Origin: an uncultured Sutterella sp.
Lineage (GTDB): Bacteria > Pseudomonadota > Gammaproteobacteria > Burkholderiales > Burkholderiaceae_F
Assembly: GCA_900754475.1 (NCBI GenBank)
Contig: CAAECY010000128.1
Location: 1 to 10,284, forward strand
Direction: 5' to 3'
DNA length: 10,284 nt
The position numbers were made by a program, and so were the translations under genes. The notes below the pieces were generated by a model that saw nothing but the letters and a program-made list of their open reading frames with translations, made no database searches and was not told the origin of the DNA. This document shows positions 1 through 8,925 of the stretch, one piece after another; positions within the stretch are counted from its first letter, which is position 1, and each line of letters begins with the position of its first letter.

Positions 1-77
1 GCCTCTGGCTATGCGCTTGGCGCTACCACCTGCGCTTGGGACTTTCACCCTTGAGAACGTGCCCATGCCGAGCACAC
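1..77 (-). mobile_element. Group II intron, 5' end (domain I start), truncated by window edge
   Basis: Read on the minus strand from 77 leftwards, the sequence opens with GTGTG, matching the group II intron 5' consensus GUGYG. It continues with elements typical of bacterial group II domain I: CTCGGCATGGGC, then AAGGGTGAAAGTCCC, then GGTGGTAGCGCC. No protein-coding part is visible; the intron-encoded reverse transcriptase/maturase would lie to the left, outside the window. The 5' splice site falls three bases beyond the leuS terminator hairpin, the kind of site chosen by group IIC introns, which insert after intrinsic terminators. Class assignment is inference, since the maturase and EBS loops cannot be seen. 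The exact 5' boundary could be off by a few bases. Confidence 0.72.
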
Positions 78-80
78 AAC

Positions 81-114
81 GAAAGAACCCGGCCGAGAGG
101 GGCCGGGTTCTTTC
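81..114 (-). terminator. Intrinsic terminator of leuS
   Basis: A perfect 14-bp stem (81-94 with 101-114, arm GAAAGAACCCGGCC) closes a 6-nt loop. It starts 60 nt beyond the leuS stop codon. In the minus direction the arm ends in TTCTTTC followed by GTTGTGTG, so the U-tract is short and appears to be interrupted by the intron that begins at 77. The structure is nearly symmetric and could also work on the plus strand. Confidence 0.8.
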
Positions 115-173
115 GGGCTCGGCGAGCCTTTCACGCCTTACTCAAAGGGGCGAGAGGCTCTTTCGAGCAGCCG

Positions 174-2816
174 TCAGTTCGCGACGATGTTGACGAGCTT
201 CTTCTTCACGACGATCACCTTGCGAACGGTGAGGCCTTCGAAGAACTTGAGCGCTTCGGGGCAGGCGAGCGCCGCGCGTTCGATCTCGTCCTGAGCGGCT
301 TCCGCCGGGACCGTGATCTGACCGCGAAGCTTCCCGTTCACCTGCACGACGAGCGTCAATTCGTCGGCCTTCAGAGCCGCTTCGGAGACGACGGGCCACG
401 GCGCGTCGATCAGGTCGCCCGAGCGTTCGGCAAAGCCGAGCTCTTCCCAGAGCGCCGTCGTGATGTGCGGGGCGATCGGGTAGAGCGTGCGCAGGAGAAT
501 CGAGACGGATTCGCGAAGCGCGCGGGCGCCGTCGTCCGTTTCGTACGCCTTGAAGCCTTCGACCGTGTTGAACATCTTCATGCAGGCCGACACCACGGTG
601 TTGTACTGCATGCGGCCGTAGTCGTATTCGGCCTGCTTCAGGGTCGCGTGGATTTCGCGGCGCAGATGCTTCGCGTCGTGCCCGTAGGCGGTGTCGGCGA
701 GCGTTTCGTCGGAGGCCGCGCGAACGCGTTCGGCGTTCTGGTAGGCCCAGTTCCAGATGCGACGAAGGAAGCGGTACGTCCCTTCGGCACCCGAATTGGA
801 CCAGGCGGCGGACTGATCGGGGGGACCGGCGAACATCACGAAGCTGCGGGCCGTGTCGGCGCCGTACTTCTTGATGATTTCGCGGGGTTCGACGACGTTG
901 TTCTTCGACTTCGACATCTTTTCAATGCCGCCGAGAACGACGGGTTCGCCGTCTTCCTTGCAGATCGCGCCCACGGGGCGGCCCTTTTCGTCGAAGCGCA
1001 CTTCGACTTCGTCGGGGTAGAACCAACGCTTGCGGCCGTCGGCCTCTTCGCGGTAGTAGCACTCGGCCATGAGCATGCCCTGCGTGAAGAGGTTCTTGAA
1101 GGGTTCGTCGTACTTGACGAGCCCGAGGTCGCGCATCACCTTCGTCCAGAAGCGGGCGTAGAGGAGGTGCAGCACGGCGTGTTCGATCCCGCCGATGTAC
1201 TGGTCCATCGGCATCCAGTAGTCGGCGCGCTTGTCGACCATGGCGCTCGTGCAGTCGGGCGAGCAGTAGCGCTGGAAGTACCAGGAGGAGTCGACGAACG
1301 TGTCCATCGTGTCGGTTTCGCGTTCGGCGTCCCCGCCGCACTTCGGGCACTTCACCTTGGTGAAGGCTTCGCACTTGACGAGCGGATTCCCCGAGCCGTC
1401 CGGAACGAGGTCTTCCGGGAGCACGACCGGCAGGTCTTCGTAGGGCACGGGCACCGGGCCGCAGCACGGGCAGTTGATCATCGGGATCGGCGTACCCCAG
1501 TAGCGCTGACGGGAGATGCCCCAGTCGCGCAGGCGGAATTTCACTTCACGCTGACCGAGCCCCTTGGCTTCGAGGTCGGTCGCGATCGCGTCGATCGCGT
1601 CGTGAATCGAAAGACCGTCGTACTTGCCGGAATTGACCGCGTAGGTTTCGAGCGTCTTGTCGCCGTACCAGTCCTGCCAGGCTTCGGTCGAGTAGTCGGC
1701 GCCCTTCATGGCGACGACCTGCTTGATCGGGAGACCGTACTTCTTCGCAAAGGCGAAGTCGCGTTCGTCGTGCGAGGGCACGCCCATGACGGCGCCTTCC
1801 CCGTAACCCATGAGGACGTAGTTCGCAATCCACACCGGGACGGCTTCGCCCGTGATCGGGTGCGAAACGGTGAAGCCCGTCGCCACGCCCTTCTTTTCCA
1901 TCGTCGCCATGTCGGCTTCGGAGACGCCGCCCTTGGCGCACTCTTCGATGAAGGCCTGAAGGTCGGGACGGTCCTTGGCGAGGTAGGAGGCAAGCGGATG
2001 TTCGGCCGCAATCGCCACGAAGCTCACGCCCATGAGCGTGTCGGCACGGGTCGTGTAGACGGAGAGGAGCTTCGCGTTGCCGTTGAGTTCATACGGGAAG
2101 CGGACCGTGACGCCTTCGGAGCGGCCGATCCAGTGTTCCTGCATGCGGCGAACCTGTTCGGGCCAGCCTTCGAGCTTTTCGATGTCCTTGAGGAGTTCGT
2201 CGGCGTACTGCGTGATGCCGAGGTAGTAGCCCGGGATCTCGCGCTTTTCGACGACGGCGCCCGAGCGCCAGCCGCGCCCGTCGATCACCTGTTCGTTGGC
2301 GAGCACGGTCTTATCGACCGGGTCCCAGTTGACGATCTGGGTCTTGCGGTAGGCGATGCCCTTTTCAAGCATCTTGAGGAACATCCACTGGTTCCAGCGG
2401 TAGTATTCCGGGCGGCACGTGGCGACTTCGCGCGACCAGTCGAAAGCAAGACCGAGCGGCTCCATCTGCTTTTTCATGTCGTCGATGTTGTTGTACGTCC
2501 ACTGCGCGGGGGCGACCTTCTTCGCGATGGCGGCGTTTTCGGCCGGAAGACCGAAGGCGTCCCAGCCCATCGGGGTCATGACGTTGTAGCCCTTCATGCG
2601 GTAGAAGCGGTACATGACGTCGTTCAGGGTGTAGTTGCGCACATGACCCATGTGGAGCTTGCCGCTCGGATAGGGGAGCATGGAGCAGACGTAGAATTTG
2701 GGCTTCGGTTTGCCGTTCGAGTCGAGTGCGTCCTCGACGGCCCGATAGACGTCCTTGGCCTTCCAACGGGCCTGGACTTCGGCTTCCACCGCTTGGGCGG
2801 AGTAGGTGTCGCGCAT
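174..2816 (-). CDS. leuS: Leucyl-tRNA synthetase (LeuRS)
   Basis: Class I aminoacyl-tRNA synthetase that charges tRNA-Leu with leucine in the cytoplasm. The 880-residue product is close to the 860 aa of E. coli LeuRS and is clearly full length. Visible landmarks are the HIGH-type motif HMGH at residues 55-58, the CP1 editing domain with TTRADT at 255-260 and the HDERD segment with Asp350 and Asp353 (equivalent to the E. coli editing aspartates), paired cysteines CPCC (449-452) and CPKC (490-493) suggesting a zinc-binding insert, and KMSKS at 633-637. The C-terminal anticodon-binding and tail region ends in VNIVAN. I chose the ATG at 2816 because MRDTYSAQAVEAEVQARW aligns with the usual LeuRS N-terminus; upstream in-frame starts to 2930 would add a non-conserved 38-residue leader overlapping the promoter. 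The Shine-Dalgarno is weak. The gene is divergent from uvrD and has its own promoter and terminator. Confidence 0.97.
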   Translation of the reverse strand: MRDTYSAQAVEAEVQARWKAKDVYRAVEDALDSNGKPKPKFYVCSMLPYPSGKLHMGHVRNYTLNDVMYRFYRMKGYNVMTPMGWDAFGLPAENAAIAKKVAPAQWTYNNIDDMKKQMEPLGLAFDWSREVATCRPEYYRWNQWMFLKMLEKGIAYRKTQIVNWDPVDKTVLANEQVIDGRGWRSGAVVEKREIPGYYLGITQYADELLKDIEKLEGWPEQVRRMQEHWIGRSEGVTVRFPYELNGNAKLLSVYTTRADTLMGVSFVAIAAEHPLASYLAKDRPDLQAFIEECAKGGVSEADMATMEKKGVATGFTVSHPITGEAVPVWIANYVLMGYGEGAVMGVPSHDERDFAFAKKYGLPIKQVVAMKGADYSTEAWQDWYGDKTLETYAVNSGKYDGLSIHDAIDAIATDLEAKGLGQREVKFRLRDWGISRQRYWGTPIPMINCPCCGPVPVPYEDLPVVLPEDLVPDGSGNPLVKCEAFTKVKCPKCGGDAERETDTMDTFVDSSWYFQRYCSPDCTSAMVDKRADYWMPMDQYIGGIEHAVLHLLYARFWTKVMRDLGLVKYDEPFKNLFTQGMLMAECYYREEADGRKRWFYPDEVEVRFDEKGRPVGAICKEDGEPVVLGGIEKMSKSKNNVVEPREIIKKYGADTARSFVMFAGPPDQSAAWSNSGAEGTYRFLRRIWNWAYQNAERVRAASDETLADTAYGHDAKHLRREIHATLKQAEYDYGRMQYNTVVSACMKMFNTVEGFKAYETDDGARALRESVSILLRTLYPIAPHITTALWEELGFAERSGDLIDAPWPVVSEAALKADELTLVVQVNGKLRGQITVPAEAAQDEIERAALACPEALKFFEGLTVRKVIVVKKKLVNIVAN

Positions 2817-2866
2817 AACGCAGAAATCCCGTAAAAAGTGGGTTGGATGAAAAAAATGCACCTGAA

Positions 2867-2872
2867 AGTATA
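2867..2872 (-). promoter_or_regulatory. Probable leuS promoter -10 box
   Basis: On the minus strand the sequence CGCTATACTTTC contains TATACT, a near-consensus sigma70 -10 hexamer, about 50 nt upstream of the leuS ATG. No good TTGACA-like -35 box sits at 16-18 nt; the nearest candidate, TTCGGG, is about 20 nt away. It would give a leader of roughly 45 nt. A downstream run of seven T on the minus strand (2850-2856) lies in this leader. The assignment rests on the -10 match and position only. Confidence 0.5.
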
Positions 2873-2974
2873 GCGGTTCGGTCGGTCGGAGCCCGAACGG
2901 GACGAAGCCTTCCGCGCCGCCCGCACGCACGCGGGCAAGGTCTGTAGGCGGAATCGGCTAGGGAAACGAAAAAA

Positions 2975-3021
2975 GGCGGGAAAAAGCGCGCAAGCGCCCC
3001 CGAACGCGCGAATTTCCCGCC
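2975..3021. repeat. Inverted repeat in the leuS-uvrD spacer
   Basis: GGCGGGAAA (2975-2983) is exactly complementary to TTTCCCGCC (3013-3021). An inner GCGCG/CGCGC pairing (2986-2990 with 3005-3009) would extend the stem across an internal loop. No T-tract follows on either strand, so it is not an intrinsic terminator. It lies between the two divergent promoters and could be a protein-binding site or a cruciform; the function is unknown. Confidence 0.5.
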
Positions 3022-3073
3022 GCGTACGGCACTCCGCGCTCCTTTTCGAACCCCCACCCCGCGCCCGACCATC

Positions 3074-3082
3074 TGCTACAGT
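3074..3082 (+). promoter_or_regulatory. Probable uvrD promoter, extended -10
   Basis: TGCTACAGT contains an extended -10 element (TGn followed by TACAGT, hexamer at 3077-3082). No strong -35 is seen in the GC-rich sequence upstream, which fits an extended -10 promoter. Transcription would start near 3089, so the first RNA made is the hairpin at 3100-3118. Confidence 0.45.
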
Positions 3083-3099
3083 TCCCGATTGCCGTTCGG

Positions 3100-3129
3100 G
3101 CGCCCGGGTTTCGGGCGCTTTCTCTTTTT
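3100..3129 (+). terminator. Terminator-like hairpin in the uvrD leader (candidate attenuator)
   Basis: GCGCCCG (3100-3106) pairs perfectly with CGGGCGC (3112-3118) around loop GGTTT and is followed directly by TTTCTCTTTTT (3119-3129). This is a textbook intrinsic terminator shape on the plus strand. It ends only 18 nt before the uvrD ATG, and no plus-strand gene lies upstream in the window for it to terminate. It may therefore attenuate uvrD transcription or end a very short leader RNA. Confidence 0.6.
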
Positions 3130-3147
3130 CAAGCAGGAATTCCCTTC

Positions 3148-5592
<2,445 letters not shown>

Positions 5593-5595
5593 CGG

Positions 5596-5629
5596 GAAAA
5601 AGAGAAAGCGGTGTCCCGGGATTCGGGCG
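5596..5629 (-). terminator. Weak terminator-like module behind the transposase gene, related to the uvrD leader hairpin
   Basis: On the minus strand a small stem (CCCG/CGGG within CGCCCGAATCCCGGG) is followed after four bases by CGCTTTCTCTTTTTC. The T-tail is a 15-base exact inverted copy of 3116-3130. The hairpin part matches the uvrD leader hairpin at 14 of 15 bases (5615-5629 against 3103-3117). As a terminator it is weak because the stem is short and separated from the T-tract. Confidence 0.35.
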
Positions 5630-5676
5630 GGGCGGACGGGCGGCGAGACAAACGCCCGATAGGCCCCGACGGATCC

Positions 5677-7122
5677 TCAGTCCCGGCGAATGCCGTGTCG
5701 TCGGAGCAACTCCAGAGCGTAGGCGGGACTGCCGCATCGCTGACGGAGGGTCTTCAACGGCACCGTGTTTCCGGAAGCCTTTTCGAAAGCTCGTTCTCGG
5801 TACAGCAACCCGAGGACGAGCTTTTTCATGCGGCTCATGTTCGCCGCGCAGGTCGCGTTCGTCGCGTTCGCGCGCTCGCGGTCGAACTGGACGTCGAGGA
5901 CGGAGCGGGGATTTTCCTCAAGGCGTCGGTGCTTGCGGACGATCTCGTTCATGCGTCGGGGCGTCGCGCTCGCGGGCGGCAGCGAGCACGCGAAATACCG
6001 TTCCTCGAGATCTTGAGAGACGCCGCTCGTTTTCTCAACGCGCCGAGCGACGTGCTTCACGACGACGCCCTCGTCGAGGCCGGGCCACGCGTCGCGGAAC
6101 TTTCGGTTCAGGGAACGGCCGGGGATCACGGAGGTGACGCGCTCTTCGATTCGGCCGTTTCCGAGGTCGGTCGTCGTCGATTCGGTTGAGATCGGCGACG
6201 GGGCGACGCCTGCACCGTTGAAGAGCGCCCGCACGTCGTCGCCGAACTCCTCCGGACGGAGGGCGAAACAGTAGTCCGCGCCGAGGTCCCGAATCGCCTC
6301 CGCGACGGCAACGCGGCTGCGGTGCGCATCGGCCGTAAGAACCGCGCCCTGGAGGTTGAGCGACGCGAGAATTTCAGGGAGGTTTTCGAATTCGTCGACC
6401 GTGTCGGCGATCTTCGAGGGCTCGAAGAGCGCCTGCAGGTCGGAATCCCACACGAGCATGAGAAAGTCGGTTCGAGGGCGACGTTTGCCGTTCGAGCGGC
6501 GTGCGCGACCGTCTGCGGAGTCGACGCGAAGCGCTTTGCCTTCACCCTCCAAAAGGAGCGGCTCCGTCAGGTCGCCGGCCAAAGCTTTGAAGCATTTGGG
6601 ATCGACCGTGAAGAGCAGGCGGCGAAGACCGTCGAACGACAAGTCGCGCGGAGCGACGTCCTTCCCGAAAAGAGCGTCGAGCGTCGCACGGTGCGTGGCG
6701 ATGTAGTCGCAGACGGCCCGGCAGTCGTCGGCACCTCCGAGGAGAGCCGCGAGGCCGCACGCGAGGACGTTGTTCATGACGAACGGGGCGGATTCCTCAC
6801 GGGACGCCGTGTCGCTCGGAAGGACGGCCTCGTCGAGCGTCTTGTCTGCGGCACCGACCGCATCGCGGATCGTCTCGCTTTCCCGACGCAGCTGCCGCAC
6901 TTCCGACCTGAGGCGACGGTTTTCGAGCTCCCGCAGGTAGCCCGGCAGGTACGAGAAGTTCCCGTCCTTGTCGATCTTGGCGATGTTGACGCGTTTGCGC
7001 TCCCCGCCGGTCATCTTTTCCGTATAGACATAGACCACGCCGCGAGCGCGGTTCTCGTTGAGGGCGGCACCTTCGGGGAGGTCCGCGGGAATTTGGGGAA
7101 AGCGGATGCGGTCGATTTTCAC
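5677..7122 (-). CDS. Diverged ISAs1-like DDE transposase
   Basis: The core resembles the ISAs1/H-repeat family of DDE transposases. Counting from the GTG at 7122 (481 aa), Asp204 lies in SADGRARRS (family DGKTLRRS), Asp265 in AVLTADAH (family IVTIDA), and Glu402 in HRRLEENPRSVLDVQF (family HWGIENSLHWVLDVAF). GRIEER and ERYFACSLP also match family motifs. Unusual points are an N-terminal extension with YVYTEKMTGGERKRVNIAKIDKDG, reminiscent of other IS transposase N-termini, a probable coiled coil (ELENRRLRSEVRQLRRE), and loss of the conserved tryptophans and of the lysine of ALKGNQ. An in-frame ATG at 7257 would add 45 residues, but a -10-like box at 7199-7204 favours the later start; the GTG lacks a good Shine-Dalgarno, so the start is uncertain. 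No terminal inverted repeats were found. The frame is intact, so activity or domestication is open. Confidence 0.78.
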   Translation of the reverse strand: MKIDRIRFPQIPADLPEGAALNENRARGVVYVYTEKMTGGERKRVNIAKIDKDGNFSYLPGYLRELENRRLRSEVRQLRRESETIRDAVGAADKTLDEAVLPSDTASREESAPFVMNNVLACGLAALLGGADDCRAVCDYIATHRATLDALFGKDVAPRDLSFDGLRRLLFTVDPKCFKALAGDLTEPLLLEGEGKALRVDSADGRARRSNGKRRPRTDFLMLVWDSDLQALFEPSKIADTVDEFENLPEILASLNLQGAVLTADAHRSRVAVAEAIRDLGADYCFALRPEEFGDDVRALFNGAGVAPSPISTESTTTDLGNGRIEERVTSVIPGRSLNRKFRDAWPGLDEGVVVKHVARRVEKTSGVSQDLEERYFACSLPPASATPRRMNEIVRKHRRLEENPRSVLDVQFDRERANATNATCAANMSRMKKLVLGLLYRERAFEKASGNTVPLKTLRQRCGSPAYALELLRRHGIRRD

Positions 7123-7198
7123 GTTGAAATGCCGTGCGGCGTAGTGGGTTGACGTGGAGCACCCCGGCGAATTCGCGAGGCCGGGCGGCTTTTCGGGG

Positions 7199-7204
7199 AT
7201 TGTA
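7199..7204 (-). promoter_or_regulatory. Possible promoter -10 box of the transposase gene
   Basis: GGCTACAATCC on the minus strand holds TACAAT, one base off the sigma70 -10 consensus; no convincing -35 was found. The RNA would begin with a leader containing a 6-bp hairpin (CCCGGC at 7163-7168 with GCCGGG at 7180-7185) before the GTG at 7122. Confidence 0.3.
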
Positions 7205-7296
7205 GCCGCAGCTCGGGAAGCGGCATGCACCGCGGGCCGTATCCCGTCCGACGGCATCCCGTTTTGAAAAGGACTCGGAAGAATTCGGGCGGGCCG

Positions 7297-7305
7297 TGCT
7301 AGAAT
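7297..7305 (+). promoter_or_regulatory. Probable tRNA-Arg promoter, extended -10
   Basis: TGCTAGAAT is an extended -10 element (hexamer TAGAAT at 7300-7305), about 16 nt before the first base of the tRNA. No clear -35 box is present at standard spacing. Its architecture is the same as at the uvrD promoter (TGC plus hexamer). Confidence 0.5.
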
Positions 7306-7320
7306 CCACGCTCATTGCGC

Positions 7321-7396
7321 GGAGCCGTAGTTCAACAGGATAGAACTGTCCCCTCCTAAGGGACGGATCTGGGTTCGAGTCCCGGCGGCCCCGCCA
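7321..7396 (+). tRNA. tRNA-Arg, anticodon CCU
   Basis: The 76-nt cloverleaf includes an encoded CCA. The acceptor 5' strand is GGAGCCG (7321-7327), the D arm GTTC/GAAC, and the anticodon stem GTCCC/GGGAC around loop CTCCTAA, giving anticodon CCT, which reads AGG. The T arm is CTGGG/CCCGG with loop TTCGAGT, and the 3' acceptor strand is CGGCCCC followed by G and CCA. The acceptor stem has one mismatch, A3 against C70. AGG is a rare arginine codon in GC-rich genomes, so this is normally a minor, single-copy tRNA. It is flanked by its own promoter and terminator. Confidence 0.95.
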
Positions 7397-7412
7397 AGAA
7401 TCCGTACGAAAG

Positions 7413-7441
7413 AAGCCTCCTCACAACGGGAGGCTTTTTTT
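7413..7441 (+). terminator. Intrinsic terminator of the tRNA-Arg gene
   Basis: AAGCCTCC (7413-7420) pairs with GGAGGCTT (7429-7436) around an 8-nt loop. The stem leads directly into a run of seven T (7435-7441). The spacing after the CCA end is 16 nt. Confidence 0.92.
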
Positions 7442-7475
7442 GTATCGTCGGAGCTTGTTTTCCCTCGGTTTGCAG

Positions 7476-7503
7476 AACCCGTATTCGGGTTAACACTAGT
7501 GTT
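7476..7503 (+). promoter_or_regulatory. Hairpin plus 12-bp palindrome upstream of the dcuC-family gene (candidate operator)
   Basis: AACCCG (7476-7481), loop TATT, CGGGTT (7486-7491) forms a perfect 6-bp stem. It abuts a perfect 12-bp palindrome AACACTAGTGTT (7492-7503). The palindrome lies about 50 bp upstream of the putative -10 of the transporter gene. The size and dyad symmetry fit a dimeric regulator such as a TetR-type repressor, but no regulator is identified and it does not match an FNR or CRP consensus. Confidence 0.4.
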
Positions 7504-7550
7504 TTAGGCGACCGCGGGTTTTCACCATCAGGGGTGCGTCGGACGGCGGA

Positions 7551-7556
7551 TAGAAT
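7551..7556 (+). promoter_or_regulatory. Possible -10 box for the dcuC-family gene
   Basis: TAGAAT sits 75 bp before the start codon, the same hexamer as at the tRNA-Arg promoter. No good -35 is seen at 17 bp, which would suit an activator-dependent promoter. The following leader has a G-run (7585-7590) facing a C-run (7604-7610), which could pair just before the Shine-Dalgarno. Confidence 0.35.
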
Positions 7557-7630
7557 GCCGCCAACGTCGCACGAGCCGCCTTGAAGGGGGCCGTGCGTCC
7601 CGACCCCCCCGTTTCACCAAGGAGAGCTTC

Positions 7631-8908
7631 ATGACCTGGACTTTCTGGGCCGCGCTCGTGATCGTCGTTCTGACGATCGCCGCGCTTATCAAACGCTACG
7701 AGACCCGACTCGTGCTTCTTACGGCGGGCTTCGTGATGACGCTTCTCGCGCTCGATCCGATGGCCGCCTTCAAGCAGTTCGACAAGTCGATGACGAACGC
7801 CTCGCTCATCATCGCGATCTGCTCGTCGATGGGCTTTGCGGGCGTGATGTCGCTCACGAAGTGCGACCTGCACCTCGTGTCTCTGCTGACGAAGCCGCTT
7901 CGCACGCTCGGCGTGTTGCTGCTGCCCTGCTGCATGCTCGTTACGGGCTTCATCTCGGTGGCGATTTCGTCCTTCGCGGGCTTGTGCGCCGCGGTCGGTC
8001 CGACGATGATCATCCTCATGGTGCGCGCGGGCTTCCATCCGGCGATCGCCGCCGCGGCCGTGGCGGGTTCGACCGTTCCGGGGTTCCTGTCGCCGGGCAC
8101 CTCGCACAACGTCTTCATCTCGAAGCTCGCCGAGATGCCGATCATGGAGTACATCTACGCGACGGCTCCCCGCACGATCGGTCTTCTCTTCGTGATCACG
8201 ATCTTCATGACGCTCCTCTGCTTTGCCTACAAGGACTACAAGAAGGGCGGTTTCGAAGGCTCGTCGATTGCGGGCATTGACGTTTCGAAGGGTCCCGAAC
8301 TTCCCGAAAAGGCGAACCTTCTCTTCGCGTTCGCTCCGCTCCTTCCGGTGGTGATCCTTTTGGGCTTCTCGATCTGGGCGCCCGAACTCAAGCTTTCGGT
8401 GGCCACGGCCATGCTGATCGGCGCCGTCTACGCGATCGCCGTCACCCGCAGCAACCCCGCCGACATCACGAAGAAGTTCTTCGACGGCATGGGCCGCGGC
8501 TACGGCAACATCATCGGCATCATCATCGCGGCGGGCGTCTTCGCCGCGGGTCTGCGCTCCTGCGGCGTGATCGACGTCTTCGTCGACTACCTGCGTCACT
8601 CGAGCGAAGTCGCCAAGCTCGGCGCCGCCATCGGCCCCTACGTGCTCGGCGTGATGACCGGTTCGGGCGACGCGGCGACCTTCGCCTTCAATGAAGCCGT
8701 GACGCCGCACGCCGCTCAGTTCGGCATGACGATTCCCGACCTCGGCTACCTCGCCTCGATCGCGGGCGCCTTCGGTCGCGCTTCTTCGCCGCTCGCGGGC
8801 GGGATGATCGTCGCGGCGGGCATCGCGGGCGTCTCCCCGATCGAAGTCGTGAAGCGTACGGCTCCGGTCATGCTGCTCGCACTCGTCGTGCTCTACGTGA
8901 TCAGCTGA
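7631..8908 (+). CDS. dcuC: DcuC-family anaerobic C4-dicarboxylate transporter
   Basis: Inner-membrane carrier of the DcuC/DcuD family, which exchanges or exports C4-dicarboxylates such as succinate and fumarate during anaerobic growth. The 425-aa protein is strongly hydrophobic throughout, with about 11-13 likely membrane segments and a short cytoplasmic-type hydrophilic loop near residues 195-230. The C-terminal half follows E. coli DcuC closely: FDGMGRGYGNIIGIIIAAG, TGSGDAATFAFNEA (from 343), FGRASSPLAGG (from 381) and SPIEVVKRTAPV. The N-terminal half has GSTVPGFLSPGTSHN (from 146) in place of the E. coli SPAAIILAPTSGD region. It is somewhat shorter than E. coli DcuC (461 aa). AAGGAG lies six bases before the ATG. 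It is a single gene between its own promoter region and strong terminators. Substrate and direction of transport cannot be read from the sequence. Confidence 0.88.
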   Translation: MTWTFWAALVIVVLTIAALIKRYETRLVLLTAGFVMTLLALDPMAAFKQFDKSMTNASLIIAICSSMGFAGVMSLTKCDLHLVSLLTKPLRTLGVLLLPCCMLVTGFISVAISSFAGLCAAVGPTMIILMVRAGFHPAIAAAAVAGSTVPGFLSPGTSHNVFISKLAEMPIMEYIYATAPRTIGLLFVITIFMTLLCFAYKDYKKGGFEGSSIAGIDVSKGPELPEKANLLFAFAPLLPVVILLGFSIWAPELKLSVATAMLIGAVYAIAVTRSNPADITKKFFDGMGRGYGNIIGIIIAAGVFAAGLRSCGVIDVFVDYLRHSSEVAKLGAAIGPYVLGVMTGSGDAATFAFNEAVTPHAAQFGMTIPDLGYLASIAGAFGRASSPLAGGMIVAAGIAGVSPIEVVKRTAPVMLLALVVLYVIS

Positions 8909-8925
8909 TTGCTGAAAGGATACGT

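Larger units (their letters stand above)
2817..3147. other. Divergent leuS-uvrD intergenic region (331 bp)
   Basis: No credible coding sequence is seen here. The stretch holds outward-facing promoters for leuS (-10 at 2867-2872, minus) and uvrD (-10 at 3077-3082, plus), a 9-bp inverted repeat centred near 2998, and a terminator-like hairpin at 3100-3129. I saw no LexA-type CTG-N10-CAG operator near the uvrD promoter. Confidence 0.6.

Noticed and set aside
1..80. Possible 5S rRNA fragment because of the string CCCATGCCGA
   Set aside because: The rest does not match 5S rRNA, whereas the reverse strand fits the start of a group II intron.
36..2834. Long plus-strand open frame of 932 codons opposite leuS
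   Set aside because: It is the antisense shadow of leuS, kept open by GC-rich third positions; its translation is low-complexity Arg/Val/Asp-rich with no domain.
2817..3147. LexA (SOS) box controlling uvrD
   Set aside because: CTGCTACAG at 3073-3081 has only three bases between CTG and CAG instead of ten, and no other candidate was seen.
7496..8710. Minus-strand open frame of 404 codons opposite the dcuC-family gene
   Set aside because: Composition is extreme Arg/His/Glu, a shadow of hydrophobic codons on the other strand.
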